From NCBI GenBank assembly GCA_019635695.1, contig JAHBYZ010000007.1:62001-126000 (forward strand): a DNA stretch of 64,000 nucleotides. Direction: 5' to 3'. The DNA is from Rhizobiaceae bacterium. Its GTDB lineage: Bacteria; Pseudomonadota; Alphaproteobacteria; Rhizobiales; Rhizobiaceae. The position numbers and the translations under genes are program-made. The notes beneath the pieces were generated by a model that searched no databases, was not told the origin of the DNA, and saw nothing but the letters and a program-made list of their open reading frames with translations. This document shows positions 8,389-16,025 of the stretch, in pieces (positions within the stretch are counted from its first letter, which is position 1; each line of letters starts with the position of its first letter).

Positions 8389-9267
8389 TCAAACCCTGCG
8401 CGCGGAGGTGCGGCCGAAGAGGCCCTGAGGCCTCAGCATGAGGATCGCCACGAGAAGCAGAAGCGATGCCAGATCCTGATATGCGCCACCGATGCGATAG
8501 GCCGTGAGCATGCCCACGATGCCCACCAGCGGTCCGCCGATAAGCGTGCCAAGGTTGGAGCCGATACCGCCCACGACAGCGGCCACGAAGCCATTGAGGA
8601 CATAGCGCAGCCCGGCATCAGAGGCGACCGAGATCACCGGAGCCACCAGATAGCCGGCGGTGCCGACCATCAGGCCGCTGATGGCGAACGCCACGAGCTG
8701 AAGCCTGCGCACGGGAAGCCCGGCGGCGCGGGCCGCGTCGAAGTCCTGCGACAGCGCCGAGATAGCCAGGCCGAGGAAGGTGCGCCGCAGGAAGATGCGC
8801 AGCGCGAAATACCAAAACACCATGGCGCCGATCGCCAGCGCGTAGGCACCCGGCGTGCGCACGCCGAAGACCCGGAACGACGGCACCACGCCCTGAACCG
8901 TATAGGCGAACGGCCCCTGCCAGATCATCAGTGCGGCCGCTATGATGGTCGACACCGCGACTGTTGAGATCAGCCAACTGTCCTGCTCGACCGAGGACCG
9001 TAGCGGCGCCAGCGTGATCCAGCCCTGCAATGTGACGATCACGGCGACCAAGACGCCGGCTACCAGCAGCATCAGAATCCACCATGCGACCCCGACCTCG
9101 TTGGCCAGGAAGACGGCCGCGAAGCCGCCGAGCACGAACATGTTGCCCTGCGCGAAGTTCAGGATGCCGGTCGCGCCATGCACGATGTTGAAACTCATCG
9201 CGATCAACGCGAAAATGGAGCCGATCGCGCAGCCGCGCACAACAATGATCGCAATCTCAGCGAGCAT
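8389..9267 (-). CDS. livH: LIV-type ABC transporter permease (LivH-like)
   Basis: 292 aa polytopic inner-membrane protein. The ATG at 9267 is chosen for the AGGGAGGAAT ribosome site just upstream. The segment ALIAMSFNIVHGATGILNFAQGNMFVLGG (residues about 20-50) is the classical LivH signature, and GGIGSNLGTLIGGPLVGI near the C-terminus matches the permease coupling region. It is the first gene of the unit livH, livM-livG, livF, thioesterase, GMC oxidoreductase, aldo/keto reductase. An operator copy with one mismatch lies 80 bp upstream. Its binding protein is probably the divergently placed gene at 10347. Confidence 0.92.
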   Translation of the reverse strand: MLAEIAIIVVRGCAIGSIFALIAMSFNIVHGATGILNFAQGNMFVLGGFAAVFLANEVGVAWWILMLLVAGVLVAVIVTLQGWITLAPLRSSVEQDSWLISTVAVSTIIAAALMIWQGPFAYTVQGVVPSFRVFGVRTPGAYALAIGAMVFWYFALRIFLRRTFLGLAISALSQDFDAARAAGLPVRRLQLVAFAISGLMVGTAGYLVAPVISVASDAGLRYVLNGFVAAVVGGIGSNLGTLIGGPLVGIVGMLTAYRIGGAYQDLASLLLLVAILMLRPQGLFGRTSARRV

Positions 9268-9339
9268 CAAATTCCTCCCTGCGGCAGACCAGCCGCTGTA
9301 GTGCGGACGCATACATCGAGTCGCGGGCCGTTTTGGGCA

Positions 9340-9355
9340 TCGTTCGAACGGACTA
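9340..9355 (-). promoter_or_regulatory. operator copy 2
   Basis: On the minus strand TAGTCCGTTCGAACGA, one mismatch to TAGTCC-N4-GGACGA. It is centred 80 bp before the LivH start, in the 96-bp gap between LivH and the epimerase gene. Confidence 0.65.
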
Positions 9356-9363
9356 ACAGGCCG

Positions 9364-10185
9364 TCAAACGAAAAGGCTCCGCGCCGTCTCGAAACTTCGT
9401 CCCGTCGCCTGTCGCAGCGGCATCGCGGCCAGAACCGGTGAGATGATCTCGACGCTCACGGGCGCCTGCCAGCCATTGGTGACGATGGCGGCTGCGAAGC
9501 CGGAAAGATCGAAGCCTCCTTCGCCGCACAACAGCCGGCGGCCGGTCTCCCTGAGGAGCGTTCCCTCAGGCACCGCCGCCGCGTCGTTGACCTGGATGCA
9601 GAAAACGCGCTCGGACGGAATGCGGGCGAGATCGCCGAGAGGAATGCCACCGCGGAATATGTGCCAGCTGTCGATCACCAGCCCCGCATTGGGCGACCCG
9701 AGGAAGGCGAGCGCCGTATCCAAGTCGGCGACGTCGCTCCACGGCACGATCTCCAGGCCGACGCGCAGCCCGCGCGCCGCCGCCCGCTCGCACAGCTCGG
9801 CGAAGCGATCGGTCATATGTCCACGGGGCAGTCCGCGCCGCTCGAAATCAGCGCCGACATTGACCGTCGTCGCGCCGATGGCGTTGGCCGCGTCGAAGCT
9901 GGCGCGCTCGGCCTCCGCTGCCGCTGCATCGCCATCGAGGAACCACCCGCTGAAGAACTCGACGCCCCGAAGCCGCATGCCCGCATTGTCGAAAGCCTGG
10001 CGCAGTCCGGTGTCGGTCATGCCGCCGGCACGCTGTTCCAGGTAGTCGCGCCAGTGCAGCCAGTAGCCGGAATAGCCCGCGGCCGCGCAGGCATCCAGCC
10101 GCTCCGCCAGGGCGAAGCGCGATGCGACAGGGCCGCCGGGCATCACGCCGCTGTTCGTGTGGAAACTGCACATGAGATCGCGCAT
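9364..10185 (-). CDS. sugar phosphate isomerase/epimerase-like TIM-barrel protein
   Basis: 273 aa from the ATG at 10185 (an ATG at 10173 is also possible; neither has a strong ribosome site). It is a xylose-isomerase-like TIM barrel: the metal-binding pattern is seen in RVGLEIVPWSDV (Glu), NAGLVIDSWHIF (Asp and His), VFCIQVNDA and VSVEIISP (Glu). This superfamily isomerises or dehydrates hydroxy-keto compounds with a divalent metal. It stands alone between LivH and the ABC binding protein, with its own operator copy 42 bp upstream, so it is expected to be co-induced with the transporter. The true substrate is not evident. Confidence 0.8.
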   Translation of the reverse strand: MRDLMCSFHTNSGVMPGGPVASRFALAERLDACAAAGYSGYWLHWRDYLEQRAGGMTDTGLRQAFDNAGMRLRGVEFFSGWFLDGDAAAAEAERASFDAANAIGATTVNVGADFERRGLPRGHMTDRFAELCERAAARGLRVGLEIVPWSDVADLDTALAFLGSPNAGLVIDSWHIFRGGIPLGDLARIPSERVFCIQVNDAAAVPEGTLLRETGRRLLCGEGGFDLSGFAAAIVTNGWQAPVSVEIISPVLAAMPLRQATGRSFETARSLFV

Positions 10186-10219
10186 GCTGCATTTATGCCC
10201 GCGCGCCGGCTGTCGCGCC

Positions 10220-10235
10220 ACGTCCGCCCGGACTA
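10220..10235 (-). promoter_or_regulatory. operator copy 3
   Basis: On the minus strand TAGTCCGGGCGGACGT, one mismatch to the shared repeat, centred 42 bp before the epimerase start. It lies about 50 bp from copy 4, which faces the opposite way, so this divergent region carries one site per direction. Confidence 0.65.
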
Positions 10236-10272
10236 ACCGGCGCCTCATGTTTTGCTCGGACGGTGGAAACCG

Positions 10273-10288
10273 TAGTCCACACGGACGA
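10273..10288 (+). promoter_or_regulatory. operator copy 4
   Basis: Plus-strand TAGTCCACACGGACGA, a perfect copy, centred 67 bp before the ABC substrate-binding protein start at 10347. Confidence 0.7.
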
Positions 10289-10346
10289 TGAACCCGCGCC
10301 GTATTTGGCTTCCATAGCGCTCGGCTTGTCTGGAGGAGAAATCACT

Positions 10347-11570
10347 ATGAGCCTTTCACGGAAATCCGGGGCCGGCATGGTCTCGCGCCGCGTCGCGATC
10401 GGCCTCGTGTCGGCCGCTGCGATCGGCATCTCGGCCGGCGCGGCTTCCGCGCAGGAGACGTTCAAGATGGGCGGCATCATGTCCGTCACCGGCGGCGGCG
10501 CCTCGATCGGCCGCGCCTCGACCACGGCCTGGGGCTTGGCTGTCAAGGCGATCAACGCCAATGGCGGCATCCTCGGCAAGCAGGTCGAGTTCATCCAGGG
10601 CGACACGATGACTGACCCGACCCACGGCGTCAGCGAACTTCGCCGCCTGATCGAAAACGAGAAGGTGGGCGCCGTGGTCGGCCCCGCCACCAGCCAGGAA
10701 GCGATCCCGATGGTGCCGGTTTCGGCCCAGGGCAACGTGATCCAGGTCTCGACGGCAGCATCCTCGACGCTGACGCCGGAAGTCGGCCCGACCCACTTCT
10801 CGACGTCGGTCACCGCCGCCAACCAGATGATCCCGAACATCGACTACGCGATGAACGTGCTGGGCGCGAAGAAGATCGCGATCATCTCCGACAATGGCGG
10901 CATGTCGAAGGCAGGTGTCGTCGACATCACCAAGTACATGAAGGATAAGGGCGTCGAGCCGGTCGCGGTGCAGGAATTCGCCTTCCGCACCGAGGACATG
11001 ACGCCGCAGCTGCTGTCGCTGCGCGGCGCCGATGCCGACGCACTGCTGTTCATCTCCTCGCTCGGCGATGACGCCCGCAAGCTGCTCGAAAACCTCGAAG
11101 ACCTCGGCTGGGACGTGCCGGTTCTGGCCAACCAGACGCTCAGCAACTACGCGGTCGGTATCGCCGCGACGCTCGGCGACGAGGTGTTCTCCGACGTCTA
11201 CTCGACGCAGTTTGTCGGCATGACCTACTGCCCGGCTGACGCGGTCGGCTCGTCGTCCTTCGCCAAGTTCGTGGCAACGGCGCGCGCCGAGGTCGGCGAC
11301 ATCGACAAGCTCGGTGGCGCCGGGGCGCTCACGCCGTACTACATCCAGCCGCTGATCGTGGCCGCCGCCATCAATGGCGCCGGCACCACCGACGGCAAGG
11401 CCGTGGCCAAGTGGATGGAAGAGAATGCCGGCAAGATCGACCTGATCATCGGGCCGATCGCGGCTTCGAGCACCAACCACTTCCTGCCGGCACCGGCAGC
11501 GATCAAGGTGACGAAGAACCCGCACAAGGCACGCGAGGACGGGCTCGTCGAGCGCGCCGACTGCAGCTAG
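10347..11570 (+). CDS. LIV-type ABC transporter substrate-binding protein
   Basis: 407 aa periplasmic binding protein of the LivJ/LivK (peripla_BP_6) class. The ATG at 10347 follows a strong GGAGGAG site. A long N-terminal signal (residues 1-37: basic RKSGAGMVSRR, hydrophobic core, ASA-QE cleavage) precedes FKMGGIMSVTGGGASIGR, the usual first strand. The segment GAVVGPATSQEAIPMVPVS is the conserved binding-site stretch. It is transcribed away from the livH unit and ends at a strong terminator (11605-11631). It presumably feeds the LivH/MG/F system at 5842-9267; ligand specificity cannot be read, but regulation suggests a catabolic substrate. Confidence 0.9.
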   Translation: MSLSRKSGAGMVSRRVAIGLVSAAAIGISAGAASAQETFKMGGIMSVTGGGASIGRASTTAWGLAVKAINANGGILGKQVEFIQGDTMTDPTHGVSELRRLIENEKVGAVVGPATSQEAIPMVPVSAQGNVIQVSTAASSTLTPEVGPTHFSTSVTAANQMIPNIDYAMNVLGAKKIAIISDNGGMSKAGVVDITKYMKDKGVEPVAVQEFAFRTEDMTPQLLSLRGADADALLFISSLGDDARKLLENLEDLGWDVPVLANQTLSNYAVGIAATLGDEVFSDVYSTQFVGMTYCPADAVGSSSFAKFVATARAEVGDIDKLGGAGALTPYYIQPLIVAAAINGAGTTDGKAVAKWMEENAGKIDLIIGPIAASSTNHFLPAPAAIKVTKNPHKAREDGLVERADCS

Positions 11571-11604
11571 TCGAATCCACGTCAGTACGGCTGACGGAAA
11601 GCGA

Positions 11605-11631
11605 AGCCGGGGCGAAAGCCCCGGCTTTTTT
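11605..11631 (+). terminator. intrinsic terminator after the ABC binding protein
   Basis: A G+C-rich hairpin with arms AGCCGGGGC and GCCCCGGCT around a GAAA loop is followed by six T residues, 35 bp after the stop at 11570. Confidence 0.9.
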
Positions 11632-11642
11632 GCACAGGCGTC

Positions 11643-11659
11643 ATGCTGCAGTGCAGCAT
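11643..11659. promoter_or_regulatory. 17-bp palindrome containing CTGC-N3-GCAG
   Basis: ATGCTGCAGTGCAGCAT is a perfect palindrome around a central G. It contains CTGC-AGT-GCAG, the form reported for the polyhydroxyalkanoate regulator PhaR in Paracoccus and Rhodobacter. It lies in the 319-bp gap before the LuxR-type gene. Binding is untested; the match is short. Confidence 0.35.
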
Positions 11660-11737
11660 TTTAACGCGTTGATTCTAAAAGGTCTTTTGCCCTTTCGCAG
11701 GCGTCGGCAGCGCTACCTTCGCTGACGCAGCGACGAA

Positions 11738-11778
11738 AATTCGACACCGCGTCAAAACATTTGACGAGGCGTCGAATT
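11738..11778. promoter_or_regulatory. 41-bp imperfect inverted repeat upstream of the LuxR-type regulator
   Basis: Two 19-bp arms (11738-11756 and 11760-11778) separated by 3 bp differ at only a few positions; each arm starts AATTCGAC and ends CGTCAAA in its own orientation. It is AT-richer than its surroundings and sits 112 bp before the regulator start at 11890. It is probably a binding site, perhaps for autoregulation. The rest of the 11571-11889 gap holds the terminator and the CTGC-type palindrome; no gene is seen there. Confidence 0.6.
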
Positions 11779-11889
11779 AGTGACAACAATGTCAAAGTCG
11801 GCGTTTCGGAGAGCGCCGCGGAGGATCGCCCCACCGCCCGGAGAACCGGCGCGGAGGACCAAGAAGAAGCATTCAGGGAGGAACCTGCC

Positions 11890-12936
11890 ATGACTTTCCA
11901 TCCGCGGTCAGTGGTGGAATTCGGACTGCTGTTTTCCCGCATTTCGGAGAGTCTCCTGGCCGGCGCGCCGCTGCGCCAGCCGCTCGATCTCATCCGCCAG
12001 CACATGGCGGCAAACGCCGTCGCGCTGCGCGTCGAGGACCGTGCGGCCGGAAACAGCGCCGTGTTCCTGGCGGGAGATGAGGCCGGCGACGACGCGACGG
12101 CGACGGCGGTGCTCGGACACCTGCTCGAGTCCTGCCATCACATTTCGGCCACCGCCATTGATGACGTCGAAGGGAGCCGCTTCGTGCTCTACGTCTTCCG
12201 CGAGGCCGGGCGCGAGGGCTTCGACGGAGAGGAGACGTCTCTCTGTGAAATCCTGGCGGGGCAGATCCTGCGCGGGCTGCAGCTGTCGCAGCGCATCGGC
12301 GCCAGCGAGATCGAGCGCGGGCTCTATTCCTCGGTCATGGACCGCCTCTCGGTCGGCGTCGTCATCCTCGACCTTCAGGGCCGCGTGGTGAAATCCTCCG
12401 GCAAGGCCGAAGAGGCGCTCGCCGCCCGCGACGGTCTGCAATCTCAGGCCGGCCGTCTGCGTGCCACCTGTGCCAAGGAGGACCGCGACCTGCAGGCAGC
12501 AATCAAGGCCGCGATCGCCAGCGCAAATCGCGGCGAGGGCCGGGAGACGCGCGGCCTGGCGCTCACCAAGCTTTCCGGCAGCCGCAACCTCGGTATCATC
12601 GTGCAACCTGTGCCGGGCACGCGGCGCGCCGGCGTGGTGACCGCGCCGACGGTGGCGATCTACATCCGCGACCCGGAGGCCAATGCCGACGTGGAGAGCG
12701 ACCTCGTGCGCCAGCTCTTCGACCTGACGCCGGCCGAGGCCGCCGTCGCCCGCCGGCTGACCTCCGGCCTCTCGCTGGAAGACGTCGCAGCATCACTCGA
12801 CATCTCGCGCAACACGGCGCGCGCGCACCTTCGTTCGATCTTCTCCAAGAGCGGCATCACGAGACAGACCGAACTGGTGCGGCTGATGCTTAATAGCGCC
12901 GCCGTGCTCGGCGCCCCGCAGCCGCAGGCTGCATGA
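11890..12936 (+). CDS. LuxR-family transcriptional regulator with PAS-like sensor region
   Basis: 348 aa; the ATG at 11890 has GGAGGAA upstream. Residues about 1-140 form a GAF/PAS-like alpha-beta region, residues about 145-240 a PAS-like module (MDRLSVGVVILDLQGRVVKSSGKAEE), and residues about 285-340 a LuxR helix-turn-helix (LTPAEAAVARRLTSG through RAHLRSIFSKSGI). There is no receiver domain or autoinducer-domain signature. It is monocistronic, closed by a terminator at 12995-13025, and has an elaborate 319-bp upstream region. It may control part of the surrounding catabolic island, although its own promoter lacks the TAGTCC-N4-GGACGA repeat. Confidence 0.88.
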   Translation: MTFHPRSVVEFGLLFSRISESLLAGAPLRQPLDLIRQHMAANAVALRVEDRAAGNSAVFLAGDEAGDDATATAVLGHLLESCHHISATAIDDVEGSRFVLYVFREAGREGFDGEETSLCEILAGQILRGLQLSQRIGASEIERGLYSSVMDRLSVGVVILDLQGRVVKSSGKAEEALAARDGLQSQAGRLRATCAKEDRDLQAAIKAAIASANRGEGRETRGLALTKLSGSRNLGIIVQPVPGTRRAGVVTAPTVAIYIRDPEANADVESDLVRQLFDLTPAEAAVARRLTSGLSLEDVAASLDISRNTARAHLRSIFSKSGITRQTELVRLMLNSAAVLGAPQPQAA

Positions 12937-12961
12937 TAGTCTTGGCGCAGCCGCAGGCTGC
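12918..12961. repeat. short direct duplication at the regulator 3' end
   Basis: GCAGCCGCAGGCTGC occurs at 12918-12932, inside the last codons of the LuxR-type gene, and again at 12947-12961 just after the stop. Each copy is itself nearly palindromic. It is probably a small tandem duplication. Confidence 0.6.
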
Positions 12962-12994
12962 GTGACCCGTTGCGTTCGCATCCTCCCGCGAACG

Positions 12995-13025
12995 GCGGCC
13001 CGCGCCCGGCGCGGGCCGCTTTTTT
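12995..13025 (+). terminator. intrinsic terminator after the LuxR-type gene
   Basis: An 11-bp perfect stem (GCGGCCCGCGC / GCGCGGGCCGC) with a 3-nt loop is followed by six T residues. It separates the regulator from the convergent old-yellow-enzyme gene ending at 13038. Confidence 0.9.
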
Positions 13026-13037
13026 CATTTCAGGACA

Positions 13038-14159
13038 TCAGTCGAGGGAAGCGAGCAGCGCCTTGCTGTAGGGCCGGCAGTCCGCCATCCGGCCCTCGCG
13101 CGCCTTGATCGCCCACTCAGGGTCCGCCAGCAGCGCCCGGCCGACAGCCAGAACGTCGAACTCGTCGCGCTCCAGTGGCTTTTCCAGCACGTCCAGCGAC
13201 GCAACTTCGGTCACAACATCGATGCCTGCGCGGTCGAGTCCGGCGCCGCCGACCATGATCACCGGCAGGCCGGTGATCTTCTTGGTCCAGCCGGCAAGCG
13301 TCAGGTCGTTCTCCTCCGGGAATCCCGGGCCCCAGAAACGTCGCGTCGACGTATGCAGGATGGTGACGCCGGCATCGACGAGCGGCTCGAGTATCTCGGC
13401 CAGCTCGCGCGGATTGTCCGCCAGCTTCGCCAGATAGTCCTGCTGCTTCCACAGCGACCAGCGCAGCGAGATCGGGAAATCCGGGCCGACGCGCTGCCGG
13501 ATCGCACCGAGGATCTCGACAGCAAAGCGGGTGCGCTCGCGCCGGTCGCCGCCCCAGCGGTCGCCGCGGCGGTTGGTGCGGTCCCAGAAGAACTCGTCGA
13601 TCAGGTAGCCGTGCGCCCCGTGCAGCTCAACGCCGTCGAAGCCGAGCGCCTGTGCATCGGCCGCAGCCTGCGCGTAGGCGTCGATCACCTCCTCGATGTC
13701 GCGCTCGGTCATCGCGTGCGACAGCTCGGGGTGGTTTGTATAGGCGTTCGCGTTCTCCGACGGGCCGAAGCCGGGAACACCCTCCACCGGGCCCATCGAG
13801 GAGTTGCGAAACGAACCCGTATGCCAAAGCTGCGGGAAGATGCGCCCGCCGGCATCGTGCACGGCCCGGCGCACACGGCTCCACCCGGCCAGCGCCTCGT
13901 CGCCGTAGAAGTTCGGCACGTGCTTGTAGGTCGCCGCCGAGGGGTGGCCGATATAGGTCCCCTCGGTGATGATGAGCCCGACATCGGCCTCGGCGCGACG
14001 GCGGTAGTAGTCTACGACGCCGTCGTGCGGCACGCCGCCGGGGCTCAGATAGCGCGACATCGGCGCCATCGCGATGCGGTTCTTCAGCTCCAGCGAGCCG
14101 AGCCTGACCGGCCGGAACAGCCCGGCAGCGATGGCTGCATCAGCGGACGCGGTTAGCAT
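13038..14159 (-). CDS. NADH:flavin oxidoreductase, old yellow enzyme family
   Basis: 373 aa single-domain FMN barrel. LFRPVRLGSLELKNRIAMAPMSRY (residues 14-37) is the family N-terminus. The catalytic pair is seen in ELHGAHGYLIDEFFWDRTNRRGDRWGG (about 175-200), and the FMN phosphate site in DVLAVGRALLADPEW. The C-terminal iron-sulfur and pyridine-nucleotide domains of 2,4-dienoyl-CoA reductase are absent. The start overlaps the NTF2-fold gene upstream by 20 bp. It ends the six-gene unit ipdC, echA20, SDR, MaoC, NTF2-like, OYE. It probably reduces a conjugated ketone or enoyl intermediate of the ring-degradation route. Confidence 0.88.
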   Translation of the reverse strand: MLTASADAAIAAGLFRPVRLGSLELKNRIAMAPMSRYLSPGGVPHDGVVDYYRRRAEADVGLIITEGTYIGHPSAATYKHVPNFYGDEALAGWSRVRRAVHDAGGRIFPQLWHTGSFRNSSMGPVEGVPGFGPSENANAYTNHPELSHAMTERDIEEVIDAYAQAAADAQALGFDGVELHGAHGYLIDEFFWDRTNRRGDRWGGDRRERTRFAVEILGAIRQRVGPDFPISLRWSLWKQQDYLAKLADNPRELAEILEPLVDAGVTILHTSTRRFWGPGFPEENDLTLAGWTKKITGLPVIMVGGAGLDRAGIDVVTEVASLDVLEKPLERDEFDVLAVGRALLADPEWAIKAREGRMADCRPYSKALLASLD

Positions 14160-14766
14160 GGACCTCGTTCCCCCGGCGCATCGTCTCGATGAATTTTTCC
14201 AGCGGCGCCGGCTCGGCTATGGGCGTCTCCGAAGCGCCCTGCCGCGCCCAAAATTCCTTCCAGGACGGGAACAGCGCATGGAAGGCGCCCTCGTACGGCT
14301 CGCGCCCCGGCCACCGCATCTTGCGGCCGCCGACCGGCGGCTTGTTCAGGTCGGTCGCGTACCAGTAGAGCGGCTGCCTGCGCTTGAAGAGCCAGCGCCC
14401 GCCGAGCCTGACGTAGGTGTCGTAGTACATCATCTGCATGATGACCCACTCGGCACCCGTCTCGTGCTCATTCTTCGAGTAGACCACACCGACCGCATTG
14501 TCGGCGTCGACGAACTCAACGATCGTCGTGCCGACGTGGTGCGACGTGCCGTCGAACTGCTTGCGCATGGTGTCGTCGAGCCAGTCGCGCAGCGCCTGCC
14601 GGCCGGATTTGCCCTGCCCCGCCTTGACGTCCGGCACGAACAGGTTCGCCATCGCGTCCATGTCGCGCATGTCGAGCGCCAGCGAATATTTGGAGATCAG
14701 CTGGCGGATCTCGTCGCGCGATTCCAACCGGTCGAGGCGGGCGGCGATGTCTTCCGTGCCGGCCAT
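14140..14766 (-). CDS. NTF2/SnoaL-fold protein, long form
   Basis: 208 aa; the ATG at 14766 overlaps the MaoC stop (ATGA). It opens with a helical AARLDRLESRDEIRQLISKYSLALDMRDMDAMANLF segment typical of SnoaL_4 proteins, and then has the beta-rich cone strands (MRKQFDGTSHHVGTTIVEF, WVIMQMMYYDTYVRLGGRWLFKRR). A C-terminal extension of about 60 residues is Pro/Arg rich. NTF2-fold proteins in catabolic clusters act as isomerases, hydratases or dioxygenase small subunits. It is one of four NTF2-fold genes between 14 and 23 kb. No catalytic residues are assigned. Confidence 0.78.
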   Translation of the reverse strand: MAGTEDIAARLDRLESRDEIRQLISKYSLALDMRDMDAMANLFVPDVKAGQGKSGRQALRDWLDDTMRKQFDGTSHHVGTTIVEFVDADNAVGVVYSKNEHETGAEWVIMQMMYYDTYVRLGGRWLFKRRQPLYWYATDLNKPPVGGRKMRWPGREPYEGAFHALFPSWKEFWARQGASETPIAEPAPLEKFIETMRRGNEVHANRVR

Positions 14767-15230
14767 CAGAAGTAGAACCGGCCGATGATGTCGGCCACGC
14801 AGGCCGGCTTGTCGCCGCCCTCGACCTCTATCGAGATGCGCACGGTGGTCTGCACCGCATCGGCGCCGATGGCTTCCGCCTTGACCAGCTCGCCCACAGC
14901 GCGCACGCGGCTGTTGACCTTCACCGGCGCCGGGAAGCGCAGCTTCTCCGCGCCGTAGTTGACGCCCATCTTCGCGCCGCGCGCCTCGAACAGCTCGGGC
15001 AGGAACATGTTGATGAGCGAGAACGTCAGGTAGCCGTGGGCGATCGTGCCGCCGAAGGGGCCGTCCTTGGCCTTCTCGGGATCGACATGGATCCACTGAT
15101 GGTCGCCGGTGGCCTTGGCAAAAAGGTCGATGCGCTCCTGCTTGACCAGCAGCCAGTCGCTGGGCCCAAGCTTGGTGCCGACGCCGGCAACTGCCTCGGC
15201 CGGCGACGAGAAGACGAAAGGCCCGGTCAT
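14766..15230 (-). CDS. MaoC-like dehydratase
   Basis: 154 aa from the ATG at 15230, which overlaps the SDR stop (ATGA). It is a single hotdog domain of the MaoC/R-specific enoyl-CoA hydratase type: the hydratase-2 motif region is DLFAKATGDHQWIHVDPEKA (residues about 35-55) with catalytic Asp and His in ATGDHQWIH, followed by FGGTIAHGYLTFSL. MaoC hydratases add water to trans-2-enoyl-CoA with R stereochemistry, often paired with acyl-CoA dehydrogenases in steroid side-chain and ring degradation. Its place in the ipdC/echA20 unit fits that role. Exact substrate not determined. Confidence 0.88.
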   Translation of the reverse strand: MTGPFVFSSPAEAVAGVGTKLGPSDWLLVKQERIDLFAKATGDHQWIHVDPEKAKDGPFGGTIAHGYLTFSLINMFLPELFEARGAKMGVNYGAEKLRFPAPVKVNSRVRAVGELVKAEAIGADAVQTTVRISIEVEGGDKPACVADIIGRFYF

Positions 15231-16015
15231 GCCCGCTGGCTCGACACGGACACGATCTCGCCGACCATGTAGCCGGCATAGTCGGAGGCGAGGAACATCA
15301 TCACGTTCGCAACTTCCCACACCTCGGCCGGCCGGCCGAACGCTTCGACCTTGGCCAGATGCGCCAGTTCCTCCTCGGTCGACGCCTTCTTCAGGAACTC
15401 GTGCATGGCGATGGACGGCGACACCGCGTTGATGCGGATACCATGCTCGGCCGCTTCGAGTGCGGAGCAGCGCGTGAAGGCCATGACGCCGGCTTTGGCG
15501 GCGGCGTAGTGCGACTGGCCCTTCTGCGCGCGCCAGCCTAGCACCGAGGCGTTGTTGACGACGGCGCCCGCCTTGCGCGGGATCATCACCTTCAGCGCCG
15601 CGCGCGTCATGCGCATCGTGCCGGTCAGCGTGATGTCGAGTACGCGGTCCCATTCCTCGTCGGTCATGTCGACGACGTTCTTCATGCCGCCCAGACCAGC
15701 GTTGTTGATCAGCACGTCGATGCCGCCGAGCTTGTCCTCGGCCGCTGCGATCAGCGCCTGCACCTGCGCCTCGTCGGTGACGTTGCAGATCTGGTGGAAC
15801 ACTGGCGTCCCCGGCGCGATCGCCTTCAGCTTCTCCGCCGCCTCGCCCAGCCGGCGTTCGTGGATGTCGGAGATGAAGATCGCCCGGCAGCCTTCCTCGA
15901 CCGCCCGCTTCGCGGCGGCAAAGCCGATACCGACGCCGGCCGCGGCGGTGATAAGCACGCTCCTGCCTTTCAGCAGGCCATGGCCTTCGACATAGGGCGG
16001 CACGGCAACGGCCAT
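15227..16015 (-). CDS. short-chain dehydrogenase/reductase (SDR)
   Basis: 262 aa from the ATG at 16015. The nucleotide motif is TAAAGVGIG (a variant of TGxxxGxG), with INNAG following and an intact catalytic Tyr-Lys in HYAAAKAG. GHGLLKGRSVLITAAA is typical of SDRs in steroid or terpenoid clusters. It is 10 bp downstream of the EchA20-like gene and overlaps the MaoC gene by ATGA. It probably oxidises a hydroxyacyl-CoA or ring hydroxyl next to the EchA20/IpdC steps. Several SDRs occur in the island and I cannot say which one matches IpdF. Confidence 0.87.
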   Translation of the reverse strand: MAVAVPPYVEGHGLLKGRSVLITAAAGVGIGFAAAKRAVEEGCRAIFISDIHERRLGEAAEKLKAIAPGTPVFHQICNVTDEAQVQALIAAAEDKLGGIDVLINNAGLGGMKNVVDMTDEEWDRVLDITLTGTMRMTRAALKVMIPRKAGAVVNNASVLGWRAQKGQSHYAAAKAGVMAFTRCSALEAAEHGIRINAVSPSIAMHEFLKKASTEEELAHLAKVEAFGRPAEVWEVANVMMFLASDYAGYMVGEIVSVSSQRA

Positions 16016-16025
16016 TCTCAAATCC

